Part shown: piece after piece, positions 34,037-42,298 of the stretch
Layout: each line of letters starts with the position of its first letter
Numbering within the stretch: the first letter of the stretch is position 1
Source of the DNA: a bacterium
GTDB taxonomy: Bacteria > AUK180
Direction of reading: 5' to 3'
Assembly (NCBI GenBank): GCA_023144005.1
Contig: JAGLGN010000001.1
Coordinates: forward strand, 116,853 to 180,852
DNA length: 64,000 nt
Position numbers and translations under genes: made by a program
The notes under the pieces: model-generated
Databases searched by the model: none
The model's input: only the letters and a program-made list of their open reading frames with translations
What the model was told of the DNA's origin: nothing

Positions 34037-35221
34037 ATGAAAACCCGCATAATGTTAGTGTCAATAGTGTTTTGTTTGTTAGTTTCGGCGATATCAGCCG
34101 CTGAAACGAAACAGGCTATCGCCATAATGGATTTTCAGCCTAAGGGCGCTGACGCGTCCAGCGCCAGCATCGTTTCCGATCTTTTCCGTGATTTCATCGT
34201 CTCGCATAACCGATTCATTGTGGTGGACAGGGCATCTATGCAGTCAATTTTACAAGAACAGAACCTTCAACAGGAATTGAGCTGCAGTTCCGAAGAATGC
34301 GCAGTCAACTTGGGGAAGATCCTCGGCGTGACCAATATAGTGATCGGAACTCTTGGGAAATTGGGAAATGTCTCTATCATCTCGGCAAGAATGGTAAATA
34401 TCGAGAACGCGAAAATAGAATGGTCGAGATCCGCCAAGGTGCTGGATTTTTCAAGTATCGATGTTATTATCAACGCGCTGGTCAATGATATGATAAAGAC
34501 CATACTCGGCGGCAAGACCGAAATCCCGGTAACAACAGCGACGCCGGCACAAGCACAACAACAACAACAACAACAACAGCAACAGCAGCAGCAAATTCAA
34601 CAACAACAGCAACAGACTCAACAGCATACAGATTACTACAAACCGAAAAAGAAGACGGCACAGCAAGGCCAGACAGTTCAACAGAACACCGGGCAGCAGG
34701 GATCGAGCGACTCCGGACAGAATGTGGTCGTTATTCAGCAGGCACAGCAGAATTACGGGAACACAGTACAGAGGCCGACACAACAGACAACCGATCAGGT
34801 TGGCTTGTACTATCTATATACACAGAGGAAAAAAAGCGGCGGCACAGCGTTTCTGCTTTCTTTCTTGATCCCCTCTCTCGGTCATTTCTATGCGGGTGAG
34901 CCCGGAAGAGGCTTAGGGTACCTTATCCTTGAAGGACTCGAGATGGGGGCTTATATGATCGGAATGGGAATGGATTATGACTATTACTGGGATTCGTATT
35001 ACGGCTACTATGTAGAAGAAATATCTCCCGTTGCTTCGGCATTGATAATAGGTGGAGGCGTCCTCTTTCTCCTGACAAGGATCATGGAGGTCATCGACGC
35101 GCCCGCTGCGGCATCAAGATACAATGCGAAGCTTATGAGACAGATGAAGCTGGCCGAGGTCGACCTCCGATTCGACACAAAAAGCAATGCTTTAAAACTC
35201 TCTTACGCATTTAGATTTTAA
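34037..35221 (+). CDS. CsgG-like secreted protein 2, with poly-Gln linker and membrane C-terminus
   Basis: 394 residues. Signal peptide and residues 22-160 are almost identical to the preceding paralogue (AIMDFQPKG, VDRASMQSILQEQ, LGVTNIVIGT). The linker is very different: a glutamine-rich run at about 170-200 encoded by CAA/CAG repeats (around 34546-34620). The C-terminal 130 residues have a glycine-rich helix-turn-helix membrane region (FLLSFLIPSLGHFYAGE, GLGYLILEGLEMGAYM) like the TM2/DUF5683-type proteins. So a conserved envelope domain is joined to a new C-terminus. AGGGAGG ribosome site. Confidence 0.72.
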   Translation: MKTRIMLVSIVFCLLVSAISAAETKQAIAIMDFQPKGADASSASIVSDLFRDFIVSHNRFIVVDRASMQSILQEQNLQQELSCSSEECAVNLGKILGVTNIVIGTLGKLGNVSIISARMVNIENAKIEWSRSAKVLDFSSIDVIINALVNDMIKTILGGKTEIPVTTATPAQAQQQQQQQQQQQQQIQQQQQQTQQHTDYYKPKKKTAQQGQTVQQNTGQQGSSDSGQNVVVIQQAQQNYGNTVQRPTQQTTDQVGLYYLYTQRKKSGGTAFLLSFLIPSLGHFYAGEPGRGLGYLILEGLEMGAYMIGMGMDYDYYWDSYYGYYVEEISPVASALIIGGGVLFLLTRIMEVIDAPAAASRYNAKLMRQMKLAEVDLRFDTKSNALKLSYAFRF

Positions 35222-35224
35222 TAA

Positions 35225-35496
35225 GTGTTCTTTTTCATAAATACGATAACAATGGAATGTTTAGATTTGAGTTAATTCCAATGAACAATGAGTGCGGCGT
35301 ACCCTTAGTGGTACGCAAACGAAGAGAGAAGAAGAAATTGACCAAAGATGATATTCCCTTCGGGCTGAAGCTCTTTTTCTGTCTTCTGCGTTGCTCGTTG
35401 CTTACATACCGCTATGGGTATGCGGCGTTCCTCACGCCTTGAGTACAGAACAAAAATGCATCAGCCATTGTTATCGTATTGTATGAATCAGAACAC
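35225..35496. mobile_element. MITE-like palindromic element with 31/32-bp terminal inverted repeats
   Basis: Left end 35225-35255 begins GTGTTCTTTTTCATA and ends ACGATAACAATGG; the right end 35465-35496 is its reverse complement except for two substitutions and one insertion. Inside, a second inverted pair occurs: GCGTACC-N6-GGTACGC at 35297-35316 and the related CATACC...GGTATG hairpin near 35406-35422 on the opposite arm. Size 272 bp, no transposase and no coding capacity. No convincing target-site duplication. It lies 3 bases after the stop of CsgG-like gene 2. Half-copies of the end motif occur near 27245, 57656 and 57865. Confidence 0.78.
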
Positions 35497-35571
35497 CGAA
35501 GAACACTGGGACTGATAAGATAACCGTTTGATATTTAGCATCCTCGGATGCATTTTTGATCTGGAGAAGAA

Positions 35572-36627
35572 ATGGCCTATAAAAAGATCGGTGAGTTGTG
35601 TCTGCAAAAGAACTTAATCACCAAAAAGCAATTAGAAGAGGCACTAGATGTCCAGTCAGAGACCGGGCTTCTTCTTTCAGCAGCATTGATAAAGATGGGG
35701 CTTCTAACTAAGGATCAGATCTATGAGCTTCTGGAAGAACAGAACCGCATGATAAAAATGGGCGAGGAAACCAAGCAAAGGCTGACATCTGATATCATGA
35801 GAAAGAATGCTGTTCTCATATTCCCCGCCACCAACGATAAGCCGTGCGAAGATGGAGGGATCTGTATACGCCTTGATATGACCCGGGTCAGCGGTTTTCA
35901 GAATATTGAATCTCTTTCCGTTCTCATTAAACCCAAGGAAGACTGCGGTGACTTGCCGGAGAAATTCGGCATCGATGCACAAGCCCTTCAGGAAGAAGGC
36001 CTTGAAGGATGGGAAGCGATGAGAAAACTGAGAGAGTTCGCCGGCGAGGACCCGGTATTCACCTTTCATGCCCCCTTTACTTACTCATTCTTGAAACCGC
36101 TTGACCATGCAAGATTTCTGAAGGATAACCTTATAGGGCTGCTCACACTCTGGAGGCGGTTGAACCCCGGGCCGGGCAGGGGTTATCTCACCTTTGCTGC
36201 ATTACTTGCCAAGCTGCGTCTGCATCATGTAGAGCCGTTCACTTCAGACAAGATCATCAGAGCGATGCATCATATGTACACCGAGATACTCACCGAGATA
36301 AAGGTGAAAAGATCTTTGGACTCCATTGAGAAGATCAGAGAGCTCTTTGGAAGAGACCTTGATCTGAGGGACGATACCGATGCCGTACTTCTCAGGGAGA
36401 TCAAGGATGCCATCAGGGACGGTAAGGATATCGAGATACAATATCATTCCCCCTGGACAACAGAAACAACTGTCAGAAAAATAAAGCCGAAAGAGCTCGT
36501 TAAACAGGCCGGTAAACGCTATCTAATTGCATTCTGCATGCTGCGGCAAGCGGAACGCTGGTTCAAACTCGAGAGGATCACCGGGATTGGAGCCGAAGGC
36601 GCTCCATCAATGAACAATGTACAATGA
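35572..36627 (+). CDS. Fusion protein: MshEN-like, degenerate DEDD-exonuclease-like, WYL-like
   Basis: 351 residues. Residues 1-60 (KKIGELCLQKNLITKKQLEEAL, LLTKDQIYELLEEQN) match the N-terminal domain of GspE/MshE ATPases, a cyclic-di-GMP-binding fold in some proteins. Residues 80-240 follow the layout of a DnaQ-like 3'-5' exonuclease: ICIRLDMTRV in place of the DxE strand, VLIKP, FGIDAQALQEEG, VFTFHAPFTYSFLKPL, LLTLWRRLNPGPGRGYLTFAALLAKLRLHH, but the catalytic acids are mostly lost. Residues 285-345 (IEIQYHSPWTTETTVRKIKPKELVKQAGKRYLIAF) resemble a WYL ligand-binding domain. I know no described family with this order. All three calls are by eye; the WYL-like part is the firmest. Function unknown, perhaps a nucleic-acid or nucleotide-sensing regulator. 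Confidence 0.6.
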   Translation: MAYKKIGELCLQKNLITKKQLEEALDVQSETGLLLSAALIKMGLLTKDQIYELLEEQNRMIKMGEETKQRLTSDIMRKNAVLIFPATNDKPCEDGGICIRLDMTRVSGFQNIESLSVLIKPKEDCGDLPEKFGIDAQALQEEGLEGWEAMRKLREFAGEDPVFTFHAPFTYSFLKPLDHARFLKDNLIGLLTLWRRLNPGPGRGYLTFAALLAKLRLHHVEPFTSDKIIRAMHHMYTEILTEIKVKRSLDSIEKIRELFGRDLDLRDDTDAVLLREIKDAIRDGKDIEIQYHSPWTTETTVRKIKPKELVKQAGKRYLIAFCMLRQAERWFKLERITGIGAEGAPSMNNVQ

Positions 36628-36830
36628 CGCTTCGCAGTACACAAGTGACAAGTGAGCCAGTGGGTAATGAAAAATAAATAGTTGCAGAATATTCGTAGGG
36701 ACAGGGCTTGACCTGTCCTCTGTCATTATCGGGCTCGACCCGATAATCCGTTCTCCATTTCCTATTTCTCAACCTTGAACTTTTGAACATTTCAACTTTT
36801 GAACAATCTCCTCCGACGCGCTTCGCGCCG
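36628..36830. repeat. Non-coding gap with palindromes and word repeats
   Basis: Contains CTTCGCAGTACACAAGTGACAAGTG, the inverted repeat GGACAGG (36699-36705)/CCTGTCC (36712-36718), a CGGG-CTCGA-CCCG hairpin near 36729, and CCTTGAACTTTTGAAC words near 36771. No gene. Confidence 0.55.
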
Positions 36831-36858
36831 TTGACATTATGCATAAATATGGTAAAAT
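36831..36858 (+). promoter_or_regulatory. Promoter of the 36886-40591 genes
   Basis: TTGACA (36831-36836), 16-base spacer, TAAAAT (36853-36858). Start codon at 36886 after a leader of about 20 bases. Confidence 0.75.
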
Positions 36859-36885
36859 GTAGGATACGTTTATTATTATGCGAAA

Positions 36886-37296
36886 ATGAAACATCAATGG
36901 AAGGTTCATCCCCTTATTGAAACGCCTTTACGGTCATTATTCCTCTTAGTGGTATTGACCATTATCGGCATCTTCGTCTATTACATATTCGAAGCGGGAT
37001 TTTATGTGGTATTGTACGCAGTATTTTTCCTTGTATCATTTATGGCATACCTGCTTCCAACCCTCTACACAGCTGATGATGATGGGCTTCATATTAAACG
37101 GCTATGGTTCAAATTTTTTAAACAGTGGGACAGTTTCAAACGCTTCTCCCGGGAAAAGGGAGGTTTTTTTCTTTCCCCCTTCGCATCTCCTCATTGGCTC
37201 GAAAAGACAAGAGGGATGTATATTATGTGTACGAGCAAGAAAATAAATGAGATCGGTGACTTTATCCAAAAGAATATCGAAGATGCAGAAAATTGA
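36886..37296 (+). CDS. Small membrane protein with PH-like cytoplasmic part
   Basis: 136 residues. Two membrane helices at about 15-58, followed by a basic soluble region in which DDGLHIKRLWFKFFKQWDSFKRF suggests a bacterial PH-like domain. Not assigned to a family. It overlaps the next gene by 14 bases and begins the run leading to the GlmL-like gene. Confidence 0.6.
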   Translation: MKHQWKVHPLIETPLRSLFLLVVLTIIGIFVYYIFEAGFYVVLYAVFFLVSFMAYLLPTLYTADDDGLHIKRLWFKFFKQWDSFKRFSREKGGFFLSPFASPHWLEKTRGMYIMCTSKKINEIGDFIQKNIEDAEN

Positions 37297-37621
37297 TTTC
37301 ACCGATGAGGAATTGCGCGTAGCCGGCAAAGCCGCGAAGTTCATTGTCGACCGTGGATTTGCCACACCGGCTCTTTTATTCATCGAATTGAACAGGCCGC
37401 TTAATTATGTCGGCAGCCAGGTACTTGCGCTTTTTGAGCCCTTTATACAAGCATTTGTGATGACAAATGATTATCCGGCATTTGTGAATTTCTTGGAAAA
37501 GAGGGAATCGGTAGATAAGATGCTTGAGCTTATTGAGGCCCTTGACGAAGAACAGAGAAAGAAGATGAAAGAAATAAAGAAAGAAAGAAAGAATAGAAAA
37601 AAAAGAATAAAAAGGAGATAG
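37283..37621 (+). CDS. Small basic-tailed protein upstream of GlmL-like gene
   Basis: 112 residues from the ATG at 37283 (MQKIDFTDEEL). It has a helical hydrophobic middle (RPLNYVGSQVLALFEPFIQAF) and a very basic C-terminal tail (KKERKNRKKRIKRR). The NYVGSQVLxFFEP pattern recurs beside GlmL-like genes in my memory of related genomes, but I cannot name a family. It is 3 bases from the next start, so translation is probably coupled. Confidence 0.6.
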   Translation: MQKIDFTDEELRVAGKAAKFIVDRGFATPALLFIELNRPLNYVGSQVLALFEPFIQAFVMTNDYPAFVNFLEKRESVDKMLELIEALDEEQRKKMKEIKKERKNRKKRIKRR

Positions 37622-37624
37622 TTT

Positions 37625-39463
37625 ATGGGACAGGATCATTCCGATATCGAAAGAGTAGTCGCCACGGATTGTGGCTCCACCACGACGAAAGCGATACTTA
37701 TCGAAAAGAAAGATGGTGTTTTCCGGCTTATCAAAAGGGGGGAAGCTCCGACAACTGTCGAAGCTCCCGTTGAAGATGTGACGAAAGGCGTTTTGAATGC
37801 GATCACCGAGCTTGAAGAGCTCTCCGGACTGAAGATCCTTCACGAAGAAGAATTTATCAAGCCGAAAAAGAACGAAAAAGAGGGCACCGATATTTTTATA
37901 TCCACCTCTTCCGCCGGCGGCGGCCTTCAAATGATGGTCGCGGGCGTTGTAAAGAACATGACCGCCGAATCCGCCGAGAGGGCGGCGCTGGGCGCCGGTG
38001 CCATTGTAATGGATGTCATTGCCACAAATGATCTGCGACCGGTACATGAGAAGATCGAAAAGATCAGGCATCTGAGGCCGGATATGATACTTCTTTCGGG
38101 AGGAACCGACGGTGGAACGATCAAGCATGTCGTCGAGCTCGCCGAGATCATCAAGGCAGCGAATCCCAAGCCCCGTCTGGGGATCACATACCAGCTCCCG
38201 ATCATTTATGCGGGGAATATCGACGCACGGAAAAATATTGAGGACACACTGGGTTCTGACACGGCACTTCAGATAACTGATAATCTCCGTCCGAGCATGG
38301 AGATGGAAAATCTGATGCCCGCCAGACTCAAAATACAGGATCTCTTTCTGGAGCATGTTATGGCACATGCCCCGGGTTATAAGAATCTCATGGTATGGAC
38401 GGATGTCGACATCATGCCGACACCGGGCGCGGTGGGACTTATCATGCGCACCATCGCCAAGCAGCGTGAGATCAATATCGTCGGAGTTGATATTGGCGGA
38501 GCCACCACTGATGTGTTTTCCGTTTTTGGAGATATTTTCAATAGGACGGTTTCAGCCAATCTGGGAATGTCCTACTCCATAAGCCAGGTGTTCGCAGAGA
38601 CCGGAGCGGAAAATGTGATGCGATGGCTGCCTTATAAACCGAATACTAAAGACATACGCAATAGGATCAAGAACAAGATGATACGCCCGACCACTATCCC
38701 TCAGACATTGGAAGAGCTGATCATGGAACAGGCATTGGCGAGAGAGGCGCTCCGACTCGCATTCATTCAACATAAATCGCTTGCCGTAGGATTAAAAGGG
38801 GTTCAGCAGCAGAGGACCATTTCCGACGCGTTCTCGCAGAAGATATCCGGCCAGACAATTATCAATATGTTCCACTTGAATATGCTGGTGGGATCAGGCG
38901 GAGTGCTCTCACACGCTCCGAGAAGAAGTCAAGCCGCAATGCTCATGATAGATTCTTTCCAGCCGACCGGAGTTACCGATCTGACCGTCGACTCAATATT
39001 CATGATGCCGCAATTGGGTGTGCTTTCACAGGTTCACGAAAAAGCCGCCACGGATGTTTTTGAAAAGGACTGCCTCATATACCTCGGTTCTTGCGTAGCG
39101 CCGGAAGGCAATCTCAAGAAAGGAATTAAACCCGTGCTGGAAATTAATATGACTATGCCGGACGGCACTCAGATCGAGGATGCGATCGACTATGGAGAAA
39201 TAAAGGTCTATCCCCTGGGAGTCGGAGAATCGGTCGAGGCGGAATTGAAGCCACTGGCGGGATTCGATCTGGGCGAAGGCAAGAACAAGAAGATCGAGGC
39301 TACGCTGCACGGCGGTATCGTCGGCATCATTATTGACACCCGCGGCAGGCCTTTCAATCTCTCATTGGATGACCCGGAAAGAATTAATAAGATAGTGAAA
39401 TGGTACAAAGCGATCGATATGTATCCCGAGATCGAAAAGATCGCGGAAATGGGACAGAGGTAA
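37625..39463 (+). CDS. GlmL/MutL-like ASKHA-fold protein
   Basis: 612 residues. The N-terminus VVATDCGSTTTKAILIE is the phosphate-1 motif of the ASKHA ATPase superfamily, and NIVGVDIGGATTDVFSV the second; FISTSSAGGGLQMMVAG and LLSGGTDGG fit the GlmL family, described as accessory protein of B12-dependent glutamate mutase. It is about 150 residues longer than typical GlmL, the extra part being the C-terminal region about 460-612 (LGSCVAPEGNLKKG onward). No mutase subunit (GlmE/GlmS) lies nearby; instead a KOW/lipoyl-like protein follows after 9 bases. So it may serve a different enzyme or be an independent ATPase. Family call firm, function open. Confidence 0.75.
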   Translation: MGQDHSDIERVVATDCGSTTTKAILIEKKDGVFRLIKRGEAPTTVEAPVEDVTKGVLNAITELEELSGLKILHEEEFIKPKKNEKEGTDIFISTSSAGGGLQMMVAGVVKNMTAESAERAALGAGAIVMDVIATNDLRPVHEKIEKIRHLRPDMILLSGGTDGGTIKHVVELAEIIKAANPKPRLGITYQLPIIYAGNIDARKNIEDTLGSDTALQITDNLRPSMEMENLMPARLKIQDLFLEHVMAHAPGYKNLMVWTDVDIMPTPGAVGLIMRTIAKQREINIVGVDIGGATTDVFSVFGDIFNRTVSANLGMSYSISQVFAETGAENVMRWLPYKPNTKDIRNRIKNKMIRPTTIPQTLEELIMEQALAREALRLAFIQHKSLAVGLKGVQQQRTISDAFSQKISGQTIINMFHLNMLVGSGGVLSHAPRRSQAAMLMIDSFQPTGVTDLTVDSIFMMPQLGVLSQVHEKAATDVFEKDCLIYLGSCVAPEGNLKKGIKPVLEINMTMPDGTQIEDAIDYGEIKVYPLGVGESVEAELKPLAGFDLGEGKNKKIEATLHGGIVGIIIDTRGRPFNLSLDDPERINKIVKWYKAIDMYPEIEKIAEMGQR

Positions 39464-39472
39464 GGAGATAAT

Positions 39473-40591
39473 ATGGGACAGGCATATACACCGGGACTTA
39501 AGGTTTCAAAATATACACTTATTCAGAAAGAAAGAATACTGCCCATCAAGGGCAAAACACTGGTCAAGAAGGGTGATATGGTCACATCCAAGGATGTCGT
39601 CGCCACCGCACAGCTCCCCGGCAGCGTGATCATGGTCAAAGTCGCCAATAAATTGGGTGTGCTCGCGGGAGAAATGGAGCAATTCCTTCAGATCAAAGAA
39701 GGCGATCAGATCACAGCGGGACAGATCATAGCGGAAAAGAGATCCTTTCTTGGACTAATGAAGGATATTGTTAAAAGCCCCATTGAAGGCATTGTGGAAA
39801 GCATATCGAGCATCACCGGGCAATGTGTCCTTAGATTGAACCCCACTCCCATAGACATACTCGCATATGTGAGCGGTGAGGTAAAAAAGGTTTATAAAGA
39901 CGAGGGAGTCCTCATCGAGACCAAGGGAGCCTTCATGCAGGGCATCTTCGGTATAGGCGGAGAGGTCATGGGAGATCTTCATGTAATGGTGAAGGAACCT
40001 TCACGGCGGGCGAATGTGGACGACTTATCCGAGGAACACAGCGGTAAGATCATTGTCGTGGGTTCACATGTTGATTATCACTTTATAAAAAGAGCCGTTG
40101 AAGTAGGCGTGAAAGGAATTATTACCGCCGGCATCGATGATGCCGATGTAAAAGCGCTGCTGGGCTATGAGATAGGTGTCGCTATCACCGGTAATGAAGA
40201 TATTTCGCTCTCGATCGTTGTAACAGAGGGCTTCGGGAAGATCGATATGGCACATAAGACCTTTGAACTCCTTCAATCCCTGGACGGCAAATACGCCTCA
40301 ATGAATGGAGCGACTCAGATAAGGGCGGGCGTGATAAGGCCTGAAGTGATCGTGACCGACATTGATTATAAGGACGGAGAGATCAAGGAAGCAGAATATT
40401 TTATTAAGATCGGTAAAAGCATCCGAATAATCCGCAATCCCTATTTTGGGAAAATTGCAACCGTAATAGAAATGCCCGCGGAACTCCACGAACTGGAGTC
40501 CGGCGCAATGGTAAGGGTTGTTAAGCTTGAATTGGAGGACGGCGAAAAAGTGATCGTCCCCCGTGCGAATGTTGAGATCATAGAAGAGTAG
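39473..40591 (+). CDS. Lipoyl/KOW-like conserved protein, partner of the GlmL-like gene
   Basis: 372 residues, no signal peptide. It starts with a biotinyl/lipoyl-like beta region (LPIKGKTLVKKGDMVTSKDVVA, then IKSPIEGIVESIS-type motif near residue 100), a middle part resembling a Rossmann or flavodoxin-like core (KIIVVGSHVDYHFIKRAVEVGVKGIITAGID), and a C-terminal KOW-like barrel with GAMVRVVKLELEDGEKVIVPRANVEIIEE. No covalent-attachment lysine is obvious (no MKM/DKA motif), so it is probably not biotinylated. The 9-base spacing makes it a stable partner of the GlmL-like protein. Function unknown. Confidence 0.65.
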   Translation: MGQAYTPGLKVSKYTLIQKERILPIKGKTLVKKGDMVTSKDVVATAQLPGSVIMVKVANKLGVLAGEMEQFLQIKEGDQITAGQIIAEKRSFLGLMKDIVKSPIEGIVESISSITGQCVLRLNPTPIDILAYVSGEVKKVYKDEGVLIETKGAFMQGIFGIGGEVMGDLHVMVKEPSRRANVDDLSEEHSGKIIVVGSHVDYHFIKRAVEVGVKGIITAGIDDADVKALLGYEIGVAITGNEDISLSIVVTEGFGKIDMAHKTFELLQSLDGKYASMNGATQIRAGVIRPEVIVTDIDYKDGEIKEAEYFIKIGKSIRIIRNPYFGKIATVIEMPAELHELESGAMVRVVKLELEDGEKVIVPRANVEIIEE

Positions 40592-40621
40592 ACATCTTCT
40601 AGTGTACTGTGTACTGAAGCC

Positions 40622-41506
40622 ATGTTCTTCAAATGTAAGCGCTTTGCCGTTCTCTCAGGGGGTGGTGCCAGAGGGATCGCCCATCTGGCCTTTCTTGAGG
40701 GTTTGGATTTCGTCCCCAACGGAATAGTCGGGACAAGTTCCGGGGCTTTGGCGGCCGCATTATTCTCCTTTTTCAATGGTGATCTTCAAAGGGTCAAAGA
40801 CGCCGCCTTTGAGATCAATGAACTCCCTGTTCTGGCGGAGATCGAAGAACATTTCAATAAAGATAAGAACCTCTTCAATGCGACAAGACATTTCTTCACT
40901 GAAGTGAAACTGCTAAAGGCGGATGCCCTCTTTGAAGCTTCCGAATTGGAGGATAAACTCGAAGATATATTCGGAAAAACTCTGATCTCACAAATGCCCA
41001 TCAGGATATTTCCGACCGCTATCGACCTGAATAGCGGCAATTATACTGTATTCGCGAGCGGCAAGATAGTCCCCGCACTTATGGCTTCAATGGCGATCCC
41101 ACTGGTTTTTCCTCCGGTAAAGATCATGGACCGAGTTTTCCTGGACGGAGGTTTTTTGGACAATGCACCCATACTCTTCTCTCGGAAATTGGGGGCTGAT
41201 AAGGTATATTTTTCTGATATCAGCGCCACCTATTCAAACAAAGGCGAGGACTTCACGGGGTCAAATATCCTGCAGAACCTCCTTGGCATACATGGTTCCT
41301 ATATTAATTCATGGGAAAAAAATATTGTAGATCATTATCACAACTTTGAATTGAAAGGGTTTTCCTGGAACAACTTCTCCAAATCCGAAGAGATATACGG
41401 CATCGCGAAGAGATCTATTGCCGAGAACGGGTATGTAAAGAATACCAAGAGATTTTCAAGGCGGGAATTACAAAAATTCTCGGAGATCAAATGGACTACC
41501 ATTTAG
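40622..41506 (+). CDS. Patatin-like phospholipase/acyl hydrolase
   Basis: 294 residues. Patatin-family catalytic dyad: oxyanion hole GGGARG near the start, nucleophile serine in GTSSG (residues about 40-45), and catalytic aspartate in DGGFLDN (about 177). It hydrolyses ester bonds of membrane lipids or acyl chains. No signal peptide, so cytoplasmic or peripheral. It lies between the GlmL pair and a sugar-isomerase-like gene, close enough for co-transcription. Confidence 0.9.
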   Translation: MFFKCKRFAVLSGGGARGIAHLAFLEGLDFVPNGIVGTSSGALAAALFSFFNGDLQRVKDAAFEINELPVLAEIEEHFNKDKNLFNATRHFFTEVKLLKADALFEASELEDKLEDIFGKTLISQMPIRIFPTAIDLNSGNYTVFASGKIVPALMASMAIPLVFPPVKIMDRVFLDGGFLDNAPILFSRKLGADKVYFSDISATYSNKGEDFTGSNILQNLLGIHGSYINSWEKNIVDHYHNFELKGFSWNNFSKSEEIYGIAKRSIAENGYVKNTKRFSRRELQKFSEIKWTTI

Positions 41507-41536
41507 TACTCGGAAAGAAACCGGCGGCTCAAAAAT

Positions 41537-42298
41537 ATGGCTGATACAATACCTGTCTTTCTCAATCTTCCCCTGAAGAACGCGCAGCAATGGCTCAGCG
41601 AAATTCCAGAAATAATACAAGGATTTGAGATCTATATTCCCGGAGAACGGCTCAGGGACAGTGACAGTATCGATATCCCCGTAAAGACCCCTATTACCCT
41701 TCATGCGCCGTATCTGGAGATGGGACTGGGCCTGATGGACAGGGATATCAGAAAGATCTGCATAGACACGATGAGAGTGGCGATCGAAAGCGCCATTGAT
41801 ATGAAGGCACTGGGCATAGTGTTCCATACCGGCTTTGATCCGGTGAAATTCTTCTCCCCGTCCATTTTCAAGAAATGGCTGAAGATGGCCGCGGTCACGC
41901 TGGAAGAGGTGACCGATGGTTTTTCATCATTGCCCGAGATATTCTTTGAGAATGTTTTTGAGACCAGGGCAGCACAGTTCTTTACAATTATTGAAGAGCT
42001 TTCAAAGGTGAAAGAGGTCAGTGTATGCTTTGACACCGGCCATTTCAATTATATTGCTCAGGACGAGCTTTCCGACTGGTGCCGCGAGACCGCCAATTTC
42101 AATAATCAGCTGCATCTGCATGATAATGACGGCCATGGGGACTGGCATCTCCCTCCCGGAACGGGAAATTTCCCTTTCGGAAGACTTTTTGATATATTTG
42201 AACTTAAGAGAACACGGCGCATGGTTTTGGAAATGCATAAAAAAAGCCACTTCCAGCCCGCAGCGAGGTGGATCTCTGAAATAGTGGAGAAATTATGA
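41537..42298 (+). CDS. Sugar-phosphate isomerase/epimerase-like TIM-barrel protein
   Basis: 253 residues, AP-endonuclease-2/xylose-isomerase-like TIM barrel. Metal-binding residues are suggested by TLHAPY, IVFHTG, FFENVFE, VCFDTGHFNY, QLHLHDNDGHGDWHLPPGTGN. The last motif (HLHDNDG...H.PPGTG) is typical of this family. The exact substrate is not readable. It overlaps the BMP lipoprotein gene by 4 bases (ATGA), coupling the two. Confidence 0.85.
   Translation: MADTIPVFLNLPLKNAQQWLSEIPEIIQGFEIYIPGERLRDSDSIDIPVKTPITLHAPYLEMGLGLMDRDIRKICIDTMRVAIESAIDMKALGIVFHTGFDPVKFFSPSIFKKWLKMAAVTLEEVTDGFSSLPEIFFENVFETRAAQFFTIIEELSKVKEVSVCFDTGHFNYIAQDELSDWCRETANFNNQLHLHDNDGHGDWHLPPGTGNFPFGRLFDIFELKRTRRMVLEMHKKSHFQPAARWISEIVEKL

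Noticed and set aside
35257..35442. Small open frame inside the MITE-like element
   Set aside because: It spans the mirrored arms of the palindrome; coding potential is accidental and no homology is recognisable.
37376..38368. Minus-strand open frame of 330 codons opposite the GlmL-like gene
   Set aside because: It is the shadow of a strongly supported gene; its composition is not protein-like and it has no ribosome site.
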